DNA of 64,000 nt from Pandoraea sp. PE-S2T-3. GTDB lineage: Bacteria > Pseudomonadota > Gammaproteobacteria > Burkholderiales > Burkholderiaceae. Within the stretch, counting starts at the first letter, position 1. Each line of letters begins with the position of its first letter. Location: positions 620,001 through 684,000 of the forward strand of contig NZ_NGUQ01000007.1 in the NCBI RefSeq assembly GCF_002179965.1, given 5' to 3'. Made by a program: the position numbers and the translations under genes. Positions 39,595 to 49,116 of this stretch are shown piece by piece. Below the pieces are notes generated by a model. The model made no database searches, was not told where the DNA came from, and saw only the letters and a list, made by a program, of their open reading frames with translations.

Positions 39595-40589
39595 TCGTTG
39601 TCCTTCGTGTAATCGCTATGCGAATGGTTGATCATCTGGTTCACGCGCAAAGCGTATTGACCGTTGAAGACGCCGTAATTGCAATGCATGACCGGCACGC
39701 CGTCGACCTTGGCTTCGAGCAGCTCGGGCACGTCGAGCGGAATCACGTCGCCCACGCGCATGTTGAGCAACTGCGAGAGCGTCATGTCGATCTGCGAGAG
39801 GTTGGTCACGATTTCCACATCGGCGGCCTGCACCTGCTGCGAGAGCAGCCGCACCCAGCGCTTGTCGACTTCGAGCGTCTCGCCTTGCAGCGGGCTCGAG
39901 AGCTGGTCGCGCAGGGGCTCGATCATCGAGTAGGGCATGCAGATGTGGAATTCGCCGCCGACCGAGCCGAACTCGATGTCGAACGTGGTGGTGACCACCA
40001 CTTCGTTGGGCGTGGCGACGTTGGCGAACTGCGTGTGCATTTCGGCACGCACGTATTCGAATTCGACCGGATGCACCGGCTTCCACGACGCGCCGTAGTT
40101 CTCGAACACCAGATCGAGCAGGCGCGCGATGATGCGCTGCTCAGTCTGCGTGAAGTCACGCCCTTCGACGCGGGTATGGAACCGGCCGTCGCCGCCGAAC
40201 AGGTTATCCACCACGAGGAACACGAGGTTCGGGTCGAACACGAACAGTGCCGTGCCGCGCAGCGGTTTGATGTGGACCAGATTCAGGTTGGTCGGGACGG
40301 GCAGGTTACGAATGAACTCGCTGTACTTCTGCACGCGCACCGGGCTGACCGAGATTTCGGCGCTGCGGCGCATGAAGTTGAACAGCGCGATGCGGAACAG
40401 GCGCGAGAAGCGGTCGTTGATGATCTCGAGCGTGGGCATGCGCCCGCGCACGATGCGCTCTTGCGTCGCGATGTTGTATGGGCGGATGCCGGAATGATCT
40501 TCCGACTCCGACCGGTCATCCTGTTCGCCGGTGACACCCTTCAGAAGGGCATCGACTTCTTCCTGCGACAGGAACTCCTCATGCGCCAT
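39591..40589 (-). CDS. fliM: Flagellar switch protein FliM
   Basis: 332 residues, near the E. coli length of 334. The N-terminal CheY-P binding peptide FLSQEEVDALLKGV is present, then the middle CheC-like domain with FGGDGRFHTRVEGRDFTQTE and the C-terminal SpoA domain. Phospho-CheY binding here reverses rotation. It follows fliL by 7 bases. Confidence 0.98.
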   Translation of the reverse strand: MAHEEFLSQEEVDALLKGVTGEQDDRSESEDHSGIRPYNIATQERIVRGRMPTLEIINDRFSRLFRIALFNFMRRSAEISVSPVRVQKYSEFIRNLPVPTNLNLVHIKPLRGTALFVFDPNLVFLVVDNLFGGDGRFHTRVEGRDFTQTEQRIIARLLDLVFENYGASWKPVHPVEFEYVRAEMHTQFANVATPNEVVVTTTFDIEFGSVGGEFHICMPYSMIEPLRDQLSSPLQGETLEVDKRWVRLLSQQVQAADVEIVTNLSQIDMTLSQLLNMRVGDVIPLDVPELLEAKVDGVPVMHCNYGVFNGQYALRVNQMINHSHSDYTKDNE

Positions 40590-40596
40590 GAATCAC

Positions 40597-41079
40597 TCAC
40601 TGAATTACAAACGCGGTGAACAGCACTTCGCCCACAGCCTGTTGTGGCATGTTGGCCGCAAACGGTTGCGCGACCAGCGTGCGGATTTCGCTCGCCAGAC
40701 GGCGCTTGCCGTCGATCGTGGCCAGGTCCTGCGGCTGCTTGGACGACAGCAGCAACAACACGCGGCTACGCACTTCGGGCATGTGCTGCGTGATGCGGGC
40801 CTGCGTCTCGGCGTCTGCCACCTTGAGCGAGAGACCGATATGCAGGTAACGCTCGCCGTCCTCGCCCGACAGGTTCACCGTGAACGGGTCCATGCCCACG
40901 AACACGGGCGGCGGGGGCGGCGGCGGTGCTTTAGCCGTCTCGTTGTGTCCGGTCAGCAGGTACACCGCAGTCGCCGCGCCTGCGGCGGCCATCAATGCCA
41001 CCGCGACGATCAACAGGATCCATTTGCGCATACCTCCCCCCGAGGGAGCGGCCGCTTGCGTGGGTGCGGGATTTGCCAT
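40597..41079 (-). CDS. fliL: Stator-associated protein FliL
   Basis: 160 residues from ATG 41079 (MANPAPTQAAAPSGGG); an upstream ORF start at 41151 adds non-conserved residues. A single membrane helix (WILLIVAVALMAAAGAATAVYL) and the periplasmic FliL domain (DPFTVNLSGEDGERYLHIGLSL, ARITQHMPEVRSRVLLLLSSKQ) are clear. It modulates stator function. First gene of the fliL-R operon. Confidence 0.95.
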   Translation of the reverse strand: MANPAPTQAAAPSGGGMRKWILLIVAVALMAAAGAATAVYLLTGHNETAKAPPPPPPPVFVGMDPFTVNLSGEDGERYLHIGLSLKVADAETQARITQHMPEVRSRVLLLLSSKQPQDLATIDGKRRLASEIRTLVAQPFAANMPQQAVGEVLFTAFVIQ

Positions 41080-41175
41080 GTATTCGCCTGCTATTGGGTA
41101 ATGATTGTCGGCCAACCCGCCACCGGGTGATCGGCCGAAAAGAAGGGACAATCGCGTCTAACTCGCGTCTTTGTC

Positions 41176-41203
41176 TTAACGGCAGAAAAACCCGTGTGCT
41201 TTA
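41176..41203 (-). promoter_or_regulatory. Possible sigma-28-like promoter for fliL operon
   Basis: On the minus strand TAAA, a 16-base spacer, then GCCGTTAA. The -10 nearly equals the flgM promoter -10 (GCCGTTAC), but the spacer is one base longer than the TAAA-N15-GCCG norm. It lies about 100 bases before the fliL ATG. Plausible but weaker than the flgM and fliC sites. Confidence 0.35.
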
Positions 41204-41268
41204 GGGCAATACGGCGTGGCGTCGCGCAATGACTGCACTGCGAAGACACCGCAGACCCTTATGCTGCG

Positions 41269-41282
41269 CGGGCCGAAGCCCG
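41269..41282 (-). terminator. Possible hairpin after fliK
   Basis: On the minus strand CGGGC-TTCG-GCCCG, a 5-bp stem with a stable TTCG tetraloop, about 30 bases after the fliK stop. There is no T run, so it may be only a weak terminator or a 3'-end stabiliser. Confidence 0.35.
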
Positions 41283-41313
41283 ATTTGAACGGTCTCGACT
41301 AACTCAACGAATA

Positions 41314-42759
41314 TCAGGCGAACGTATCTACCAAACCATTGGAGACGCGCACTGGCACGCTCACCGCCGTAGCGGCGAGCGAAGCGTCATCTCCCTGACC
41401 GAAGCCGGGCAGGCCTCGTCCATTCCCGTTCCCGCTGCCATTGCCGCCACCGTTGCCGTTGGCACCCTGTTGGGCAAAGGCTTGCTGCTGGGAGCTGTCG
41501 GCGCTCACGGAGGCATTCCCCAACGCGATGCCGTTGTTCGCGAGACTTTCGCGCAGTTGCGGCAGGGCGGCTTGCACCGCGTCGCGCACAGCGGCGTGTT
41601 GCGAGACGAACATGGCCTGCGCCGAGTCGTTGGCCACGTTCAGCACGACGTGCAGCGGGCCGAGATCGGGCGGATTCAGGCTCAGTTGTGCCGTTTGGGC
41701 GTGTGCCGACGACAGCCACACGACTTGCTGTGAGAGCTGGTTGTTCCAGTCCTGCGTGCCCACGCGTGCGTTCAGCGCCAGCGTGGCCGGCAGACCGGCT
41801 TGTGCCTGCAACTGCGGCTGGGCATCGACGGCTGATGTCGTCGCCTGCGCAGCTTGTGCTGCGGCTTGGTTGGCGACCGTGGCTGCCTGTGCGGCAGCGT
41901 CGCGCCCGCCTTGCGAGGCGGCCATCGCATCCACCAGACGCTGCGTCTGCGCGTCAGCGCTGACGACCGGCGTCGCAGGGGCCTTGGCTTCGGTCGCGGC
42001 GGGTTGTGCGTTGGTCTGCGTGGCCGTGGCGTTCTTGGCGAGAGCGTCGAGCGACAGGCCGCCGGTCTTGGCGGGGGTCGCTGCGGTGCTGGCGGCAGTG
42101 GTCGTGCCTGCCGGGACAGCCGGCGCTTTCGTATCGGCCGTGGTGCTTGCCGTGTCTGCGGTACCGACCGGCGGCTGGCCAGTCAGTTGCGCAGCGCCGG
42201 TGGCTTGCAGCGCGCCGTTCACGGCGGCGGCAATAGCGGCGCCGGTGCCCGGCTTGCCGTCCGTTGCGCCATCCGTAGCCAACGCGGCAGCGGCCGCGGC
42301 GGGCGGCGGCGGGGTCAGCGGCGTACCGTTCATGGCGGCCAGTGCGACAGCCAGCGCGGCGGCAGCGGCCGGATCGACCGGCGCGGCGGTGCTGGCCTGC
42401 GCTTCGTCGTCGCCGTCTTTGTCGTCGTCTGCCGATTTGGACGGTTGTGCAGGTTTTTTCGTTGCCGCTGTTTGGCCGGTCTGCCCAGCCTGCGCCGTCG
42501 CGTTGTTCGAGTTGTCGCTCGACTTGGTCGAATTGTTCGACGACTGCGTCTGCTGCGTTTGTGACTGCGACTGCGACGCGTTGTTGGTGTTGTTGTTGCT
42601 CACCGGCGTCGGCACGGTCTGACGCGTTTGTTGCTGCGAGAGCACAGCCGAGAACGGCAGCACGCCGCTATCGGTGCTGGAACCGGTGCTGGATGCGCCA
42701 GCGCGGCTCGCGGCATTCGCGGCCTGCGAGGCATCGGGCAGGAAGCTCAGAATCGACAT
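41314..42759 (-). CDS. fliK: Hook-length control protein FliK
   Basis: 481 residues from ATG 42759, which follows AGGAG at good spacing; the frame is open to 42930 but that overlaps fliJ. Asn/Gln/Ser-rich, then Ala/Thr-rich low-complexity sequence fills most of the protein (the ruler region). The C-terminal FliK domain has WNNQLSQQVVWLSSAHAQTAQLSLNPPDLGPLHVVLNV and the DAVQAALPQLRESLANNGIALGNASV block. It measures hook length and triggers the FlhB switch. A second FliK-like protein is encoded at 51754. Confidence 0.95.
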   Translation of the reverse strand: MSILSFLPDASQAANAASRAGASSTGSSTDSGVLPFSAVLSQQQTRQTVPTPVSNNNTNNASQSQSQTQQTQSSNNSTKSSDNSNNATAQAGQTGQTAATKKPAQPSKSADDDKDGDDEAQASTAAPVDPAAAAALAVALAAMNGTPLTPPPPAAAAAALATDGATDGKPGTGAAIAAAVNGALQATGAAQLTGQPPVGTADTASTTADTKAPAVPAGTTTAASTAATPAKTGGLSLDALAKNATATQTNAQPAATEAKAPATPVVSADAQTQRLVDAMAASQGGRDAAAQAATVANQAAAQAAQATTSAVDAQPQLQAQAGLPATLALNARVGTQDWNNQLSQQVVWLSSAHAQTAQLSLNPPDLGPLHVVLNVANDSAQAMFVSQHAAVRDAVQAALPQLRESLANNGIALGNASVSADSSQQQAFAQQGANGNGGGNGSGNGNGRGLPGFGQGDDASLAATAVSVPVRVSNGLVDTFA

Positions 42760-42776
42760 GGTGACTCCTATGTCCT

Positions 42777-43229
42777 TCAGATCGGTGATTCGGCACGGCG
42801 GCGCAGGCTGCGCGCGGCGTACTCGTCGTTTTCTTTCTGCTCGCGGCGTGCCACCCGCAAGGTCGTGCGGGCCTGTTCGCGCGAGGCGAGCGTGCCGAAG
42901 GAATTCAGGCGGCGCTGCTGGGCCTGCCATTCACGGCGGGCCGCTGCGAGACGCTCTTCGGCTTGTTCGAGCAGCATGGCTTGCTGGCCGATAGCCGTGT
43001 CGAGCGTATCGATGAATTGCTGGAAGTTGCGCCAGTCGCAACCGGCCATGCCCTGAATCGTGGCCGTCTGCATGCGCGTGCGGTACTCGTGGCGGTACTG
43101 ACGCAAGGCTTCAAGCTGGCGTTCGACGTCTGCGCGCTGGGTCTGACGCTCGCCCAGCAGGCGTGCGGCTTCGTCGACGTCCTTCTGAGCCAGTTCGATC
43201 AGGAGTTTCAGGGGCAGGGTGGAGTTCAT
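42777..43229 (-). CDS. fliJ: Flagellar export chaperone FliJ
   Basis: 150 residues from ATG 43229, 7 bases after GGAGG. Almost wholly alpha-helical and coiled-coil: LKLLIELAQKDVDEAARLLGERQTQRADVE at the start and AEERLAAARREWQAQQRR later. FliJ couples the FliI ATPase ring to FlhA. It lies 14 bases after fliI. Confidence 0.94.
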   Translation of the reverse strand: MNSTLPLKLLIELAQKDVDEAARLLGERQTQRADVERQLEALRQYRHEYRTRMQTATIQGMAGCDWRNFQQFIDTLDTAIGQQAMLLEQAEERLAAARREWQAQQRRLNSFGTLASREQARTTLRVARREQKENDEYAARSLRRRAESPI

Positions 43230-43243
43230 GGCCACACCTCCGA

Positions 43244-44989
43244 TTAACGGAACAGGCCGTGCATCATCTGCACGGCATCCGGATAGCCGGCCCGCTCGCG
43301 CATCCCTTGTTGCAGGAAGCCTTCGAGACGGGGATATAGCTCGATCGCCTGATCGAGCATCGGGTCGCTACCCGGTGCGTACGCGCCCACATTGATCAGG
43401 TCGCGGTTGCGCTGGTAGCGAGACAGCATCTGCTTGAAGCGGCGCACGGTATCGAACTGCGCGTCGTCGATGAGCGACGCCATCGCGCGGCTGATGGACT
43501 GTTCGATATCGATGGCCGGGTAGTGCCCTGACTCCGCCAACTGACGCGAGAGCACGATGTGCCCGTCGAGAATGGCGCGAGCCGAGTCGGCAATCGGGTC
43601 CTGCTGGTCGTCGCCTTCGGTCAGCACGGTGTAGAACGCCGTGATCGAGCCGCCGCCGTCCGGGCCATTGCCTGCACGCTCGACGAGCGCCGGCAGCTTG
43701 GCAAACACCGAGGGCGGATAGCCCTTCGTGGCAGGCGGTTCACCGATGGCGAGTGCGATTTCGCGCTGGGCCATGGCGTAGCGGGTCAGCGAATCCATGA
43801 TCAGCAGCACGTCTTTGCCCTGATCGCGGAAGTGTTCGGCCAGCGTGGTCGCGTACGCGGCGCCTTGCAGGCGAAGCAGCGGCGACACGTCGGCCGGCGC
43901 GGCCACCACGACCGAGCGGGCCAGACCGTCCGGGCCGAGAATGTTCTCGATGAAGTCTTTCACTTCGCGGCCGCGCTCGCCGATCAGGCCCACGACGATG
44001 ACTTCGGCCTGCGTGAAGCGCGCCATCATGCCGAGCAACACACTCTTGCCCACACCCGACCCGGCGAAGAGGCCCATGCGCTGACCGCGTCCGACGGTCA
44101 GCAGCGCGTTGATCGCGCGCACGCCGACGTCGAGCACCGATTCGATCGGGGCGCGCCCGAGCGGGTTGATCGGCACCGAGGCGAGCGAAGCACTGTCGGT
44201 CAGGCCGAGCGGGCCGATGTCGTCGAGCGGGCGGCCGGCGGCGTCGACCACGCGGCCGAGCAGGGCATCGCCCACCGGCAGGCGTTTGCCGTTGTGACGC
44301 TGGCTGGGCAACGGGCCGTCGGCGGCCGGTTCCATCGGGAACACGCGCGCGCCGGGCAGCAACCCGGTGACTTCGGTTTGCGGCATCAAAAACAGACGGT
44401 CGCCGCCAAAGCCGACGACTTCCGCTTCGGCGGTCGCCGGTTCGCGCGATGCATCGTGAACGGGCAACTCGATCAGGCAGCCGGCACCGACCGGCAGGCG
44501 CAGGCCGACAGCTTCGAGCACCAGACCGGCAGCGCGGGTCAAACGGCCGCAGCGGCGCGTCGGTTCGATGGCATGCACGTGCGCGATGCGCTCGCGCAGC
44601 GTGTTCTGCCAGCGGCGAAGATGGGCGTCGCGCGCAATTTCACGGGCACCGAGGGCGTGCGACGTGCTGGCACCGGCGGCCGGAGCGCCGTGGGTGTCTG
44701 CGTGCGCGTCGGCGTGTGCTACGGCGTCATCCGAATCGCTCGAATCGTGCGAGTCGGTGGCGTGGAGCGTGTCCGGGGCTTCGTCGTGATCGTCGGGCTG
44801 CAACGCACCGGCTTGCACGTGCGTGTCGATCTCATCCCACAGCCGCACGCTGGGCGACGTGCCGTCGTTGGCCGGCGTGGTTGCCGGGCCAGCGGTGGCA
44901 GACGTGGCGGGCGCGTCGCCATGCGCGTTTTCGGTGCTGGGCAGCACCGGCGCATGGGCGGCGAGTGGGGTGAGTTCGGCGTTCACCAC
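43244..44989 (-). CDS. fliI: Flagellar export ATPase FliI with long N-terminal extension
   Basis: 581 residues with a GTG start preceded by AAGGA. The catalytic core (from about 120) matches Fli[20 protein letters not shown], Walker [12 protein letters not shown], the [12 protein letters not shown] segment, [20 protein letters not shown] and the C-terminal [21 protein letters not shown]. coli FliI is 457 residues; here about 118 additional residues precede the core, with a His/Asp/Ser-rich tract at about 67-101. There is no internal Met in that part. The start overlaps the fliH stop. It powers unfolding and delivery of export substrates. Confidence 0.96.
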   Translation of the reverse strand: MVNAELTPLAAHAPVLPSTENAHGDAPATSATAGPATTPANDGTSPSVRLWDEIDTHVQAGALQPDDHDEAPDTLHATDSHDSSDSDDAVAHADAHADTHGAPAAGASTSHALGAREIARDAHLRRWQNTLRERIAHVHAIEPTRRCGRLTRAAGLVLEAVGLRLPVGAGCLIELPVHDASREPATAEAEVVGFGGDRLFLMPQTEVTGLLPGARVFPMEPAADGPLPSQRHNGKRLPVGDALLGRVVDAAGRPLDDIGPLGLTDSASLASVPINPLGRAPIESVLDVGVRAINALLTVGRGQRMGLFAGSGVGKSVLLGMMARFTQAEVIVVGLIGERGREVKDFIENILGPDGLARSVVVAAPADVSPLLRLQGAAYATTLAEHFRDQGKDVLLIMDSLTRYAMAQREIALAIGEPPATKGYPPSVFAKLPALVERAGNGPDGGGSITAFYTVLTEGDDQQDPIADSARAILDGHIVLSRQLAESGHYPAIDIEQSISRAMASLIDDAQFDTVRRFKQMLSRYQRNRDLINVGAYAPGSDPMLDQAIELYPRLEGFLQQGMRERAGYPDAVQMMHGLFR

Positions 44990-45642
44990 GGCAAATCCTT
45001 GCCCAGTGCAGCCATGACGCGCTCCCAGCGGGTCGCGACGGTGGCATCGACTTCGCCGCTCGCCGCTTCGGCCTTGCAGCCGCCACGCTCGATGGCCGGG
45101 TCGGCGCGCACGGTCCAGCCGGCCGCTTGCAACTCGGCGCCGACATGGGCTTCGACGAGTGCGACATCTTCCGGATTGAGCAGCAGGCGCGGCGAGCCTG
45201 TCAGCGGATCGTTGGCGAGCAGGTCGCGCACGATCGGCAGCAGGGTCTCGGGGCGAATGGTGAGCGTCTGACGCAGTGCCTGACGTGCGATGTCGAGCGC
45301 GAGGCCGAGCAGCGGTTCGGCCAATTCGCGGTCAATCGCATTCACGGCATCCCCCAGCGCGTGGGCAATGTCGCCGAGTTGTGCGGCGCGGGCCTGCACT
45401 TCGGCCTGACCGGCGGCTTGTCCGGCGGCATAACCTTCGGCGTGTCCGGCGGCGTGACCTTGTGCGTGCCCTTCGGCGCGCGCTTCTTCACGCCACGCGG
45501 CGATTTGTTCGACCAGTGCGGGGTCGTCGAGCGGGCTCGGCGGCTTGGGTTGCGGCGGGGCCGGGGGCGGCGGCGGGTCGAACGACGCCATCTCCCAGCG
45601 TTGCCAGGCGGAGAGGCGTTCTTTCGGGATGATGGTCGACAT
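44983..45642 (-). CDS. fliH: FliH, regulator of the FliI ATPase
   Basis: 219 residues from ATG 45642 ([21 protein letters not shown]); the frame opens further to 45693 inside fliG. A proline-rich segment is followed by the [21 protein letters not shown] glycine repeat stretch (GxxxG helix, a FliH hallmark) and the C-terminal domain that binds FliI. It anchors FliI to the C ring through FliN. Confidence 0.94.
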   Translation of the reverse strand: MSTIIPKERLSAWQRWEMASFDPPPPPAPPQPKPPSPLDDPALVEQIAAWREEARAEGHAQGHAAGHAEGYAAGQAAGQAEVQARAAQLGDIAHALGDAVNAIDRELAEPLLGLALDIARQALRQTLTIRPETLLPIVRDLLANDPLTGSPRLLLNPEDVALVEAHVGAELQAAGWTVRADPAIERGGCKAEAASGEVDATVATRWERVMAALGKDLPW

Positions 45643-45661
45643 GCGCGCGGGCCCCGTCCGG

Positions 45662-46660
45662 TTACACGTAAGCGTCGTCGCCGCGGCCGCCAATCATGAT
45701 GGCGCCCTGATCGGCCAGGCGCCGCACCACTTGCAGCACCTTCTTTTGTTCGGATTCGACTTCCGAGACGCGGACCGGGCCGCGCGACTCCAGGTCTTCG
45801 CGCAACAGTTCGGCCGCGCGGGCCGACATGTTCTTGAAGAACTTCTCGCGCAGCTCGACCGGCGCACCCTTGAGCGCGATGATGAGCGACTCCGACTCGA
45901 TTTCCTTGAGCAACACCTGAATGCTGCGGTCTTCCACATCGAGCAGGTTCTCGAACACGAACATCTCTTCGACGATCTTCGCCGCGAGGTCCGAGTCGTA
46001 GTTGCGCACGGCTTCGATGACCGACTCTTCGTGCACGCCGCCCAGATAGTTGAGAATTTCTGCGGCCGTGCGAATACCGCCCATCGGGCTGCGCTTGATG
46101 TTCTCGCTGCCCGAGAGCAGTTTGGTGAGCACGTCGTTGAGCTCGCGCAGCGCGGCAGGCTGAATGCCGTCGAGCGTGGCAATACGCAGCACCACGTCGT
46201 TACGCAGGCGTTCGGTGAAGAGCGCGAGCACTTCCGAGGCCTGATCGCGGTCGAGGTGGACCAGAATCGTGGCGATGATCTGCGGGTGCTCGTGGCGGAT
46301 CAGTTCGGCGACTGCCGTCGAGTCCATCCACTTCAGGCCTTCGATGCCGCTGGTGTCGCCACCTTGCAGAATGCGCTCGATCAGGCCGGCGGCCTTGTCG
46401 TTGCCGAGTGCCTTGTTGAGCACCGAGCGGATGTATTCGGACGAGTCGAGCGAGAGGGCCGAATGTTGTTCGGCTTCGAGCACGAAGTCTTGCAGCACGT
46501 CGGCGATCTGGTCGCGCGTGACTTGTCGCAGCGAGGCCATGGCCGCGCCGAGCTTCTGCACTTCCCGGGGCGCGAGGTACTTGAAAACCTCCGCGGCCTC
46601 GTCTTCACCCAGCGACATCAACAGGATGGCGCTGCGTTGGAGTCCCTCAGCTGCGCTCAT
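45662..46660 (-). CDS. fliG: Flagellar motor switch protein FliG
   Basis: 332 residues, one more than E. coli FliG. Three ARM-like domains: N-terminal FliF-binding, middle with the EHPQ motif (LIRHEHPQIIATILVHL), and C-terminal torque domain (KEIESESLIIALKGAPVELREKFFKNMSARAAELLREDLE) carrying the charged residues that meet MotA. Its start overlaps the fliF 3' end by 14 bases. Confidence 0.98.
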   Translation of the reverse strand: MSAAEGLQRSAILLMSLGEDEAAEVFKYLAPREVQKLGAAMASLRQVTRDQIADVLQDFVLEAEQHSALSLDSSEYIRSVLNKALGNDKAAGLIERILQGGDTSGIEGLKWMDSTAVAELIRHEHPQIIATILVHLDRDQASEVLALFTERLRNDVVLRIATLDGIQPAALRELNDVLTKLLSGSENIKRSPMGGIRTAAEILNYLGGVHEESVIEAVRNYDSDLAAKIVEEMFVFENLLDVEDRSIQVLLKEIESESLIIALKGAPVELREKFFKNMSARAAELLREDLESRGPVRVSEVESEQKKVLQVVRRLADQGAIMIGGRGDDAYV

Positions 46661-48344
46661 CGCCGCCCACCCATGATTTCACTACCGTTGCCACGATCTT
46701 CGGATCCTGTCGCGCGACCTGACGCGCGTACTGCAAGTTGCGCTCGTAGGCGCTGAGTTCGCCCTTGGCGCCGGACGCACCGTCTTCGCCGTCTTCACCC
46801 GCGCCACCGCTGCCGCCACCGGCGGCGCCGCCAGCGACGCCTGCCATCGTCGGCTCGGCCGGCGGGGGCGGTGCCAGATGCTTGCGGATGGCCGGGCGCA
46901 CCACACCAAACCACAAATACAGACCGACCAGCGTGATCAGTGCCCACTTGCCGGCTTGCTTGGCCAGTTCGATGTTCTGACGCTGACGCCACCACGGCAG
47001 GTTGGCTTCCGGATCCTCTTCCACCGTGAACGGGCTGTTGACGATGTTCAGCGTGTCGCCGCGCTGGCCCGAGAAGCCGATGGCTTCCTTCGACAGATTC
47101 TGAATCTGGTCGAGCTGGGCCTGCGTGAGCGCGACCATGGCCGGCTTGCCCTTGGCGTCTGCGCCCGGACGGTAATTCACGACGATGGCGGCCGACAGGC
47201 GCTTCAGGCTGCCCGTGGCTTGCTGGACGTGGCGAATCGTGCGGTCGATTTCGTAATTGACCGTGGCGTCCTTGCGGTCGCTGCGCGGGCCTTGCGGACC
47301 CTGCGCGCCGCTGGCGCCGCCCGGTGCGTTGGCACCTTGCTGCACGAACTGGTTTTGCTGCTGCGTGATCGGGGCAGTGGCCTGACCCGGCGGCTGGTTC
47401 GACAGGGCGCCCGGGACGCCGCCTGCCGGGTTGGCGCCGACCTGCGTGGCTTCGCTGCTTTGCTGGCTGCGCACGGCCTGTTCGCCCGAATTCGGCTTGT
47501 AGTTCTCGGAGGTTTGTTCGACCTGATTGAAGTCGATATCCGCCGTGACCTGCGCGTGCACGTTACCGGCACCGACGATCGGGTTCAGGATCGACTCGAT
47601 ACGGCGGGCGTACGACTGTTCCAGTTCGCGCACGTACTTGAGCTGGCTCGCGTCCAGACCGAGGGCGTTGCCGCTCTGGGCCGACAGCAGGTTGCCGTTC
47701 TGGTCGAGGATGGTGACGTTCTTGACCGGCAGTTCCGGCACGCTGGACGACACCATGTGGACGATGGCGCTGACTTGGCCGTCGTCGAGCACGCGGCCCG
47801 GGTAGAGCGTGACGAGCACCGAGGCGCTCGGCTTTTGTTGTTCGCGCACGAACACCGAGGGCTTGGGAATGGCCAGATGCACGCGTGCGGCCTGCACGGC
47901 GGAGAGCGATTCGACCGAACGGGCTAGTTCGCCTTCGAGGGCGCGCTGGTAATTGACCTGTTCGGCGAACTGGCTGATACCGAACTTCTGGTTGTCCATC
48001 AGTTCAAAACCGACCAGACCGCCCTTGGGCAGGCCTTGCGAGGCGAGACGCAGGCGCACGTCATGTACCTGCTCGGACGGCACGAGAATGGCACCGCCGC
48101 CTTCGGCGAACTTGTACGGCACGTTCATCTGTTGCAGCGACGTGATGATGGCACCGCCATCGCGATCGCTCAGATTGCTGTAGAGGACCTTGTAGTCTGG
48201 CGCACGGCTCCACAGGAAGACGGCGATCAGCAGCGCGATGAGGGCAGCACCGCCGACGAGCAGCGGCAGGCGCTCGCGCGAGCGCAACTGCGCGAGCAGA
48301 GGCGGTTTGGCGGCGACGTCGGCCGTCTGGGTGGCGGCGTTCAT
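46647..48344 (-). CDS. fliF: MS-ring protein FliF
   Basis: 565 residues from ATG 48344; a GTG at 48356 is possible. Two membrane helices (near residues 30-50 and 450-470) flank the ring-building motifs: APDYKVLYSNLSDRDGGAII, GSELARSVESLSAVQAARVHLA-type region, and SVLVTLYPGRVL. The C-terminal cytoplasmic tail that binds FliG contains a Gly-rich linker. First ring to assemble; heads the fliFGHIJK operon, divergent from fliE. Confidence 0.97.
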   Translation of the reverse strand: MNAATQTADVAAKPPLLAQLRSRERLPLLVGGAALIALLIAVFLWSRAPDYKVLYSNLSDRDGGAIITSLQQMNVPYKFAEGGGAILVPSEQVHDVRLRLASQGLPKGGLVGFELMDNQKFGISQFAEQVNYQRALEGELARSVESLSAVQAARVHLAIPKPSVFVREQQKPSASVLVTLYPGRVLDDGQVSAIVHMVSSSVPELPVKNVTILDQNGNLLSAQSGNALGLDASQLKYVRELEQSYARRIESILNPIVGAGNVHAQVTADIDFNQVEQTSENYKPNSGEQAVRSQQSSEATQVGANPAGGVPGALSNQPPGQATAPITQQQNQFVQQGANAPGGASGAQGPQGPRSDRKDATVNYEIDRTIRHVQQATGSLKRLSAAIVVNYRPGADAKGKPAMVALTQAQLDQIQNLSKEAIGFSGQRGDTLNIVNSPFTVEEDPEANLPWWRQRQNIELAKQAGKWALITLVGLYLWFGVVRPAIRKHLAPPPPAEPTMAGVAGGAAGGGSGGAGEDGEDGASGAKGELSAYERNLQYARQVARQDPKIVATVVKSWVGGDERS

Positions 48345-48356
48345 GCGCGGCCCCAC

Positions 48357-48671
48357 GCCAGTAGCGTCAACAATACGTTCATCGCGGTGGAAGTGCTCAC
48401 TAACATGCGACAGAATTCTCCGGGTACGCGTGGCACCGTGAGTGCGATAAGGAATGGAAAGGTCCGCTTCCGAGTACGCACGACGCCGATGGTCCTGATT
48501 ATTCGACGGCGAATATGGAATCGTTTTGAGGATTAGGCGGGTGTTTTGCCGCTAATTAGGGTATTGGGGGCTTGCCACAGGGTGGTAAGCTCCGACGTGA
48601 CTGATAAAAGGCTGACCGGTGGGGACTGCGCGATGGCGCGGGCGGCTGGCGCCTGTTAAGGACAAAAAATC
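48357..48671. other. fliF-fliE divergent intergenic region
   Basis: 315 bases between divergent fliF and fliE that must hold both promoters. The perfect inverted repeat TATTCG-ACGG-CGAATA at 48500-48515 lies near the middle, and CTAATTAG (about 48553-48560) is a second short palindrome. No sigma-28 consensus and no gene is seen. Confidence 0.5.
48500..48515. promoter_or_regulatory. Inverted repeat in fliE-fliF promoter region
   Basis: TATTCG (48500-48505), ACGG, then CGAATA (48510-48515): perfect 6-bp arms with a 4-base centre, roughly midway between the two divergent class II genes. It could be an operator; the binding protein is unknown. Confidence 0.35.
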
Positions 48672-49007
48672 ATGGCCATTCCGGGGATCGAATCGGTATT
48701 GCAGAAGCTGGGCAGCGTAGCGTCGCAAGCGGCGGGCTCGGTGCTGGGCACGTCCAATGCTGGCGCGGGTGCCGCGTCGGCGACGGGTGGTTTTGCCTCG
48801 GAGCTGGAAGCGTCGCTCAAGCGCGTGTCGGCATCGCAGACCGGCGCGGAGACGCAGGCCAAGGCATTTGAGATGGGCGAGCCGGGCGTGGGGCTGAACG
48901 ACGTGATGGTCGACCTGCAAAAAGCCAACATCGGTTTCCAGATGAGCCTGCAAGTGCGCAACAAACTCGTTTCGGCCTACACAACCGTGATGAACATGCA
49001 GGTGTGA
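48672..49007 (+). CDS. fliE: MS-ring/rod junction protein FliE
   Basis: 111 residues, near the E. coli length of 104. The C-terminal portion GEPGVGLNDVMVDLQKANIGFQMSLQVRNKLVSAYTTVMNMQV is the conserved FliE domain. Ribosome site AAGGA upstream. Transcribed alone and divergent from fliF, then ended by a terminator at 49073. Confidence 0.97.
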   Translation: MAIPGIESVLQKLGSVASQAAGSVLGTSNAGAGAASATGGFASELEASLKRVSASQTGAETQAKAFEMGEPGVGLNDVMVDLQKANIGFQMSLQVRNKLVSAYTTVMNMQV

Positions 49008-49072
49008 GGTAACGCGCGCAAGTTTGCGTGCCGGGTGGTTATCCGGCCGATCGCGCTAGCGCGGACCTTATG

Positions 49073-49101
49073 AAAAGCCCCGTCGATGACGGGGCTTTTT
49101 T
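49073..49101 (+). terminator. Intrinsic terminator after fliE
   Basis: AGCCCCGTC-GAT-GACGGGGCT is a perfect 9-bp GC-rich stem preceded by AAA and followed by TTTTT, 65 bases after the fliE stop. Because of the flanking A and T runs it can work on both strands, so it may also end the accessory operon that stops at 49117. Confidence 0.9.
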
Positions 49102-49116
49102 GTTGGGCGACGAGGG

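Noticed and set aside
41441-42622. 393-codon plus-strand frame opposite fliK
   Set aside because: Ala/Cys/Val-rich antisense of the low-complexity fliK.
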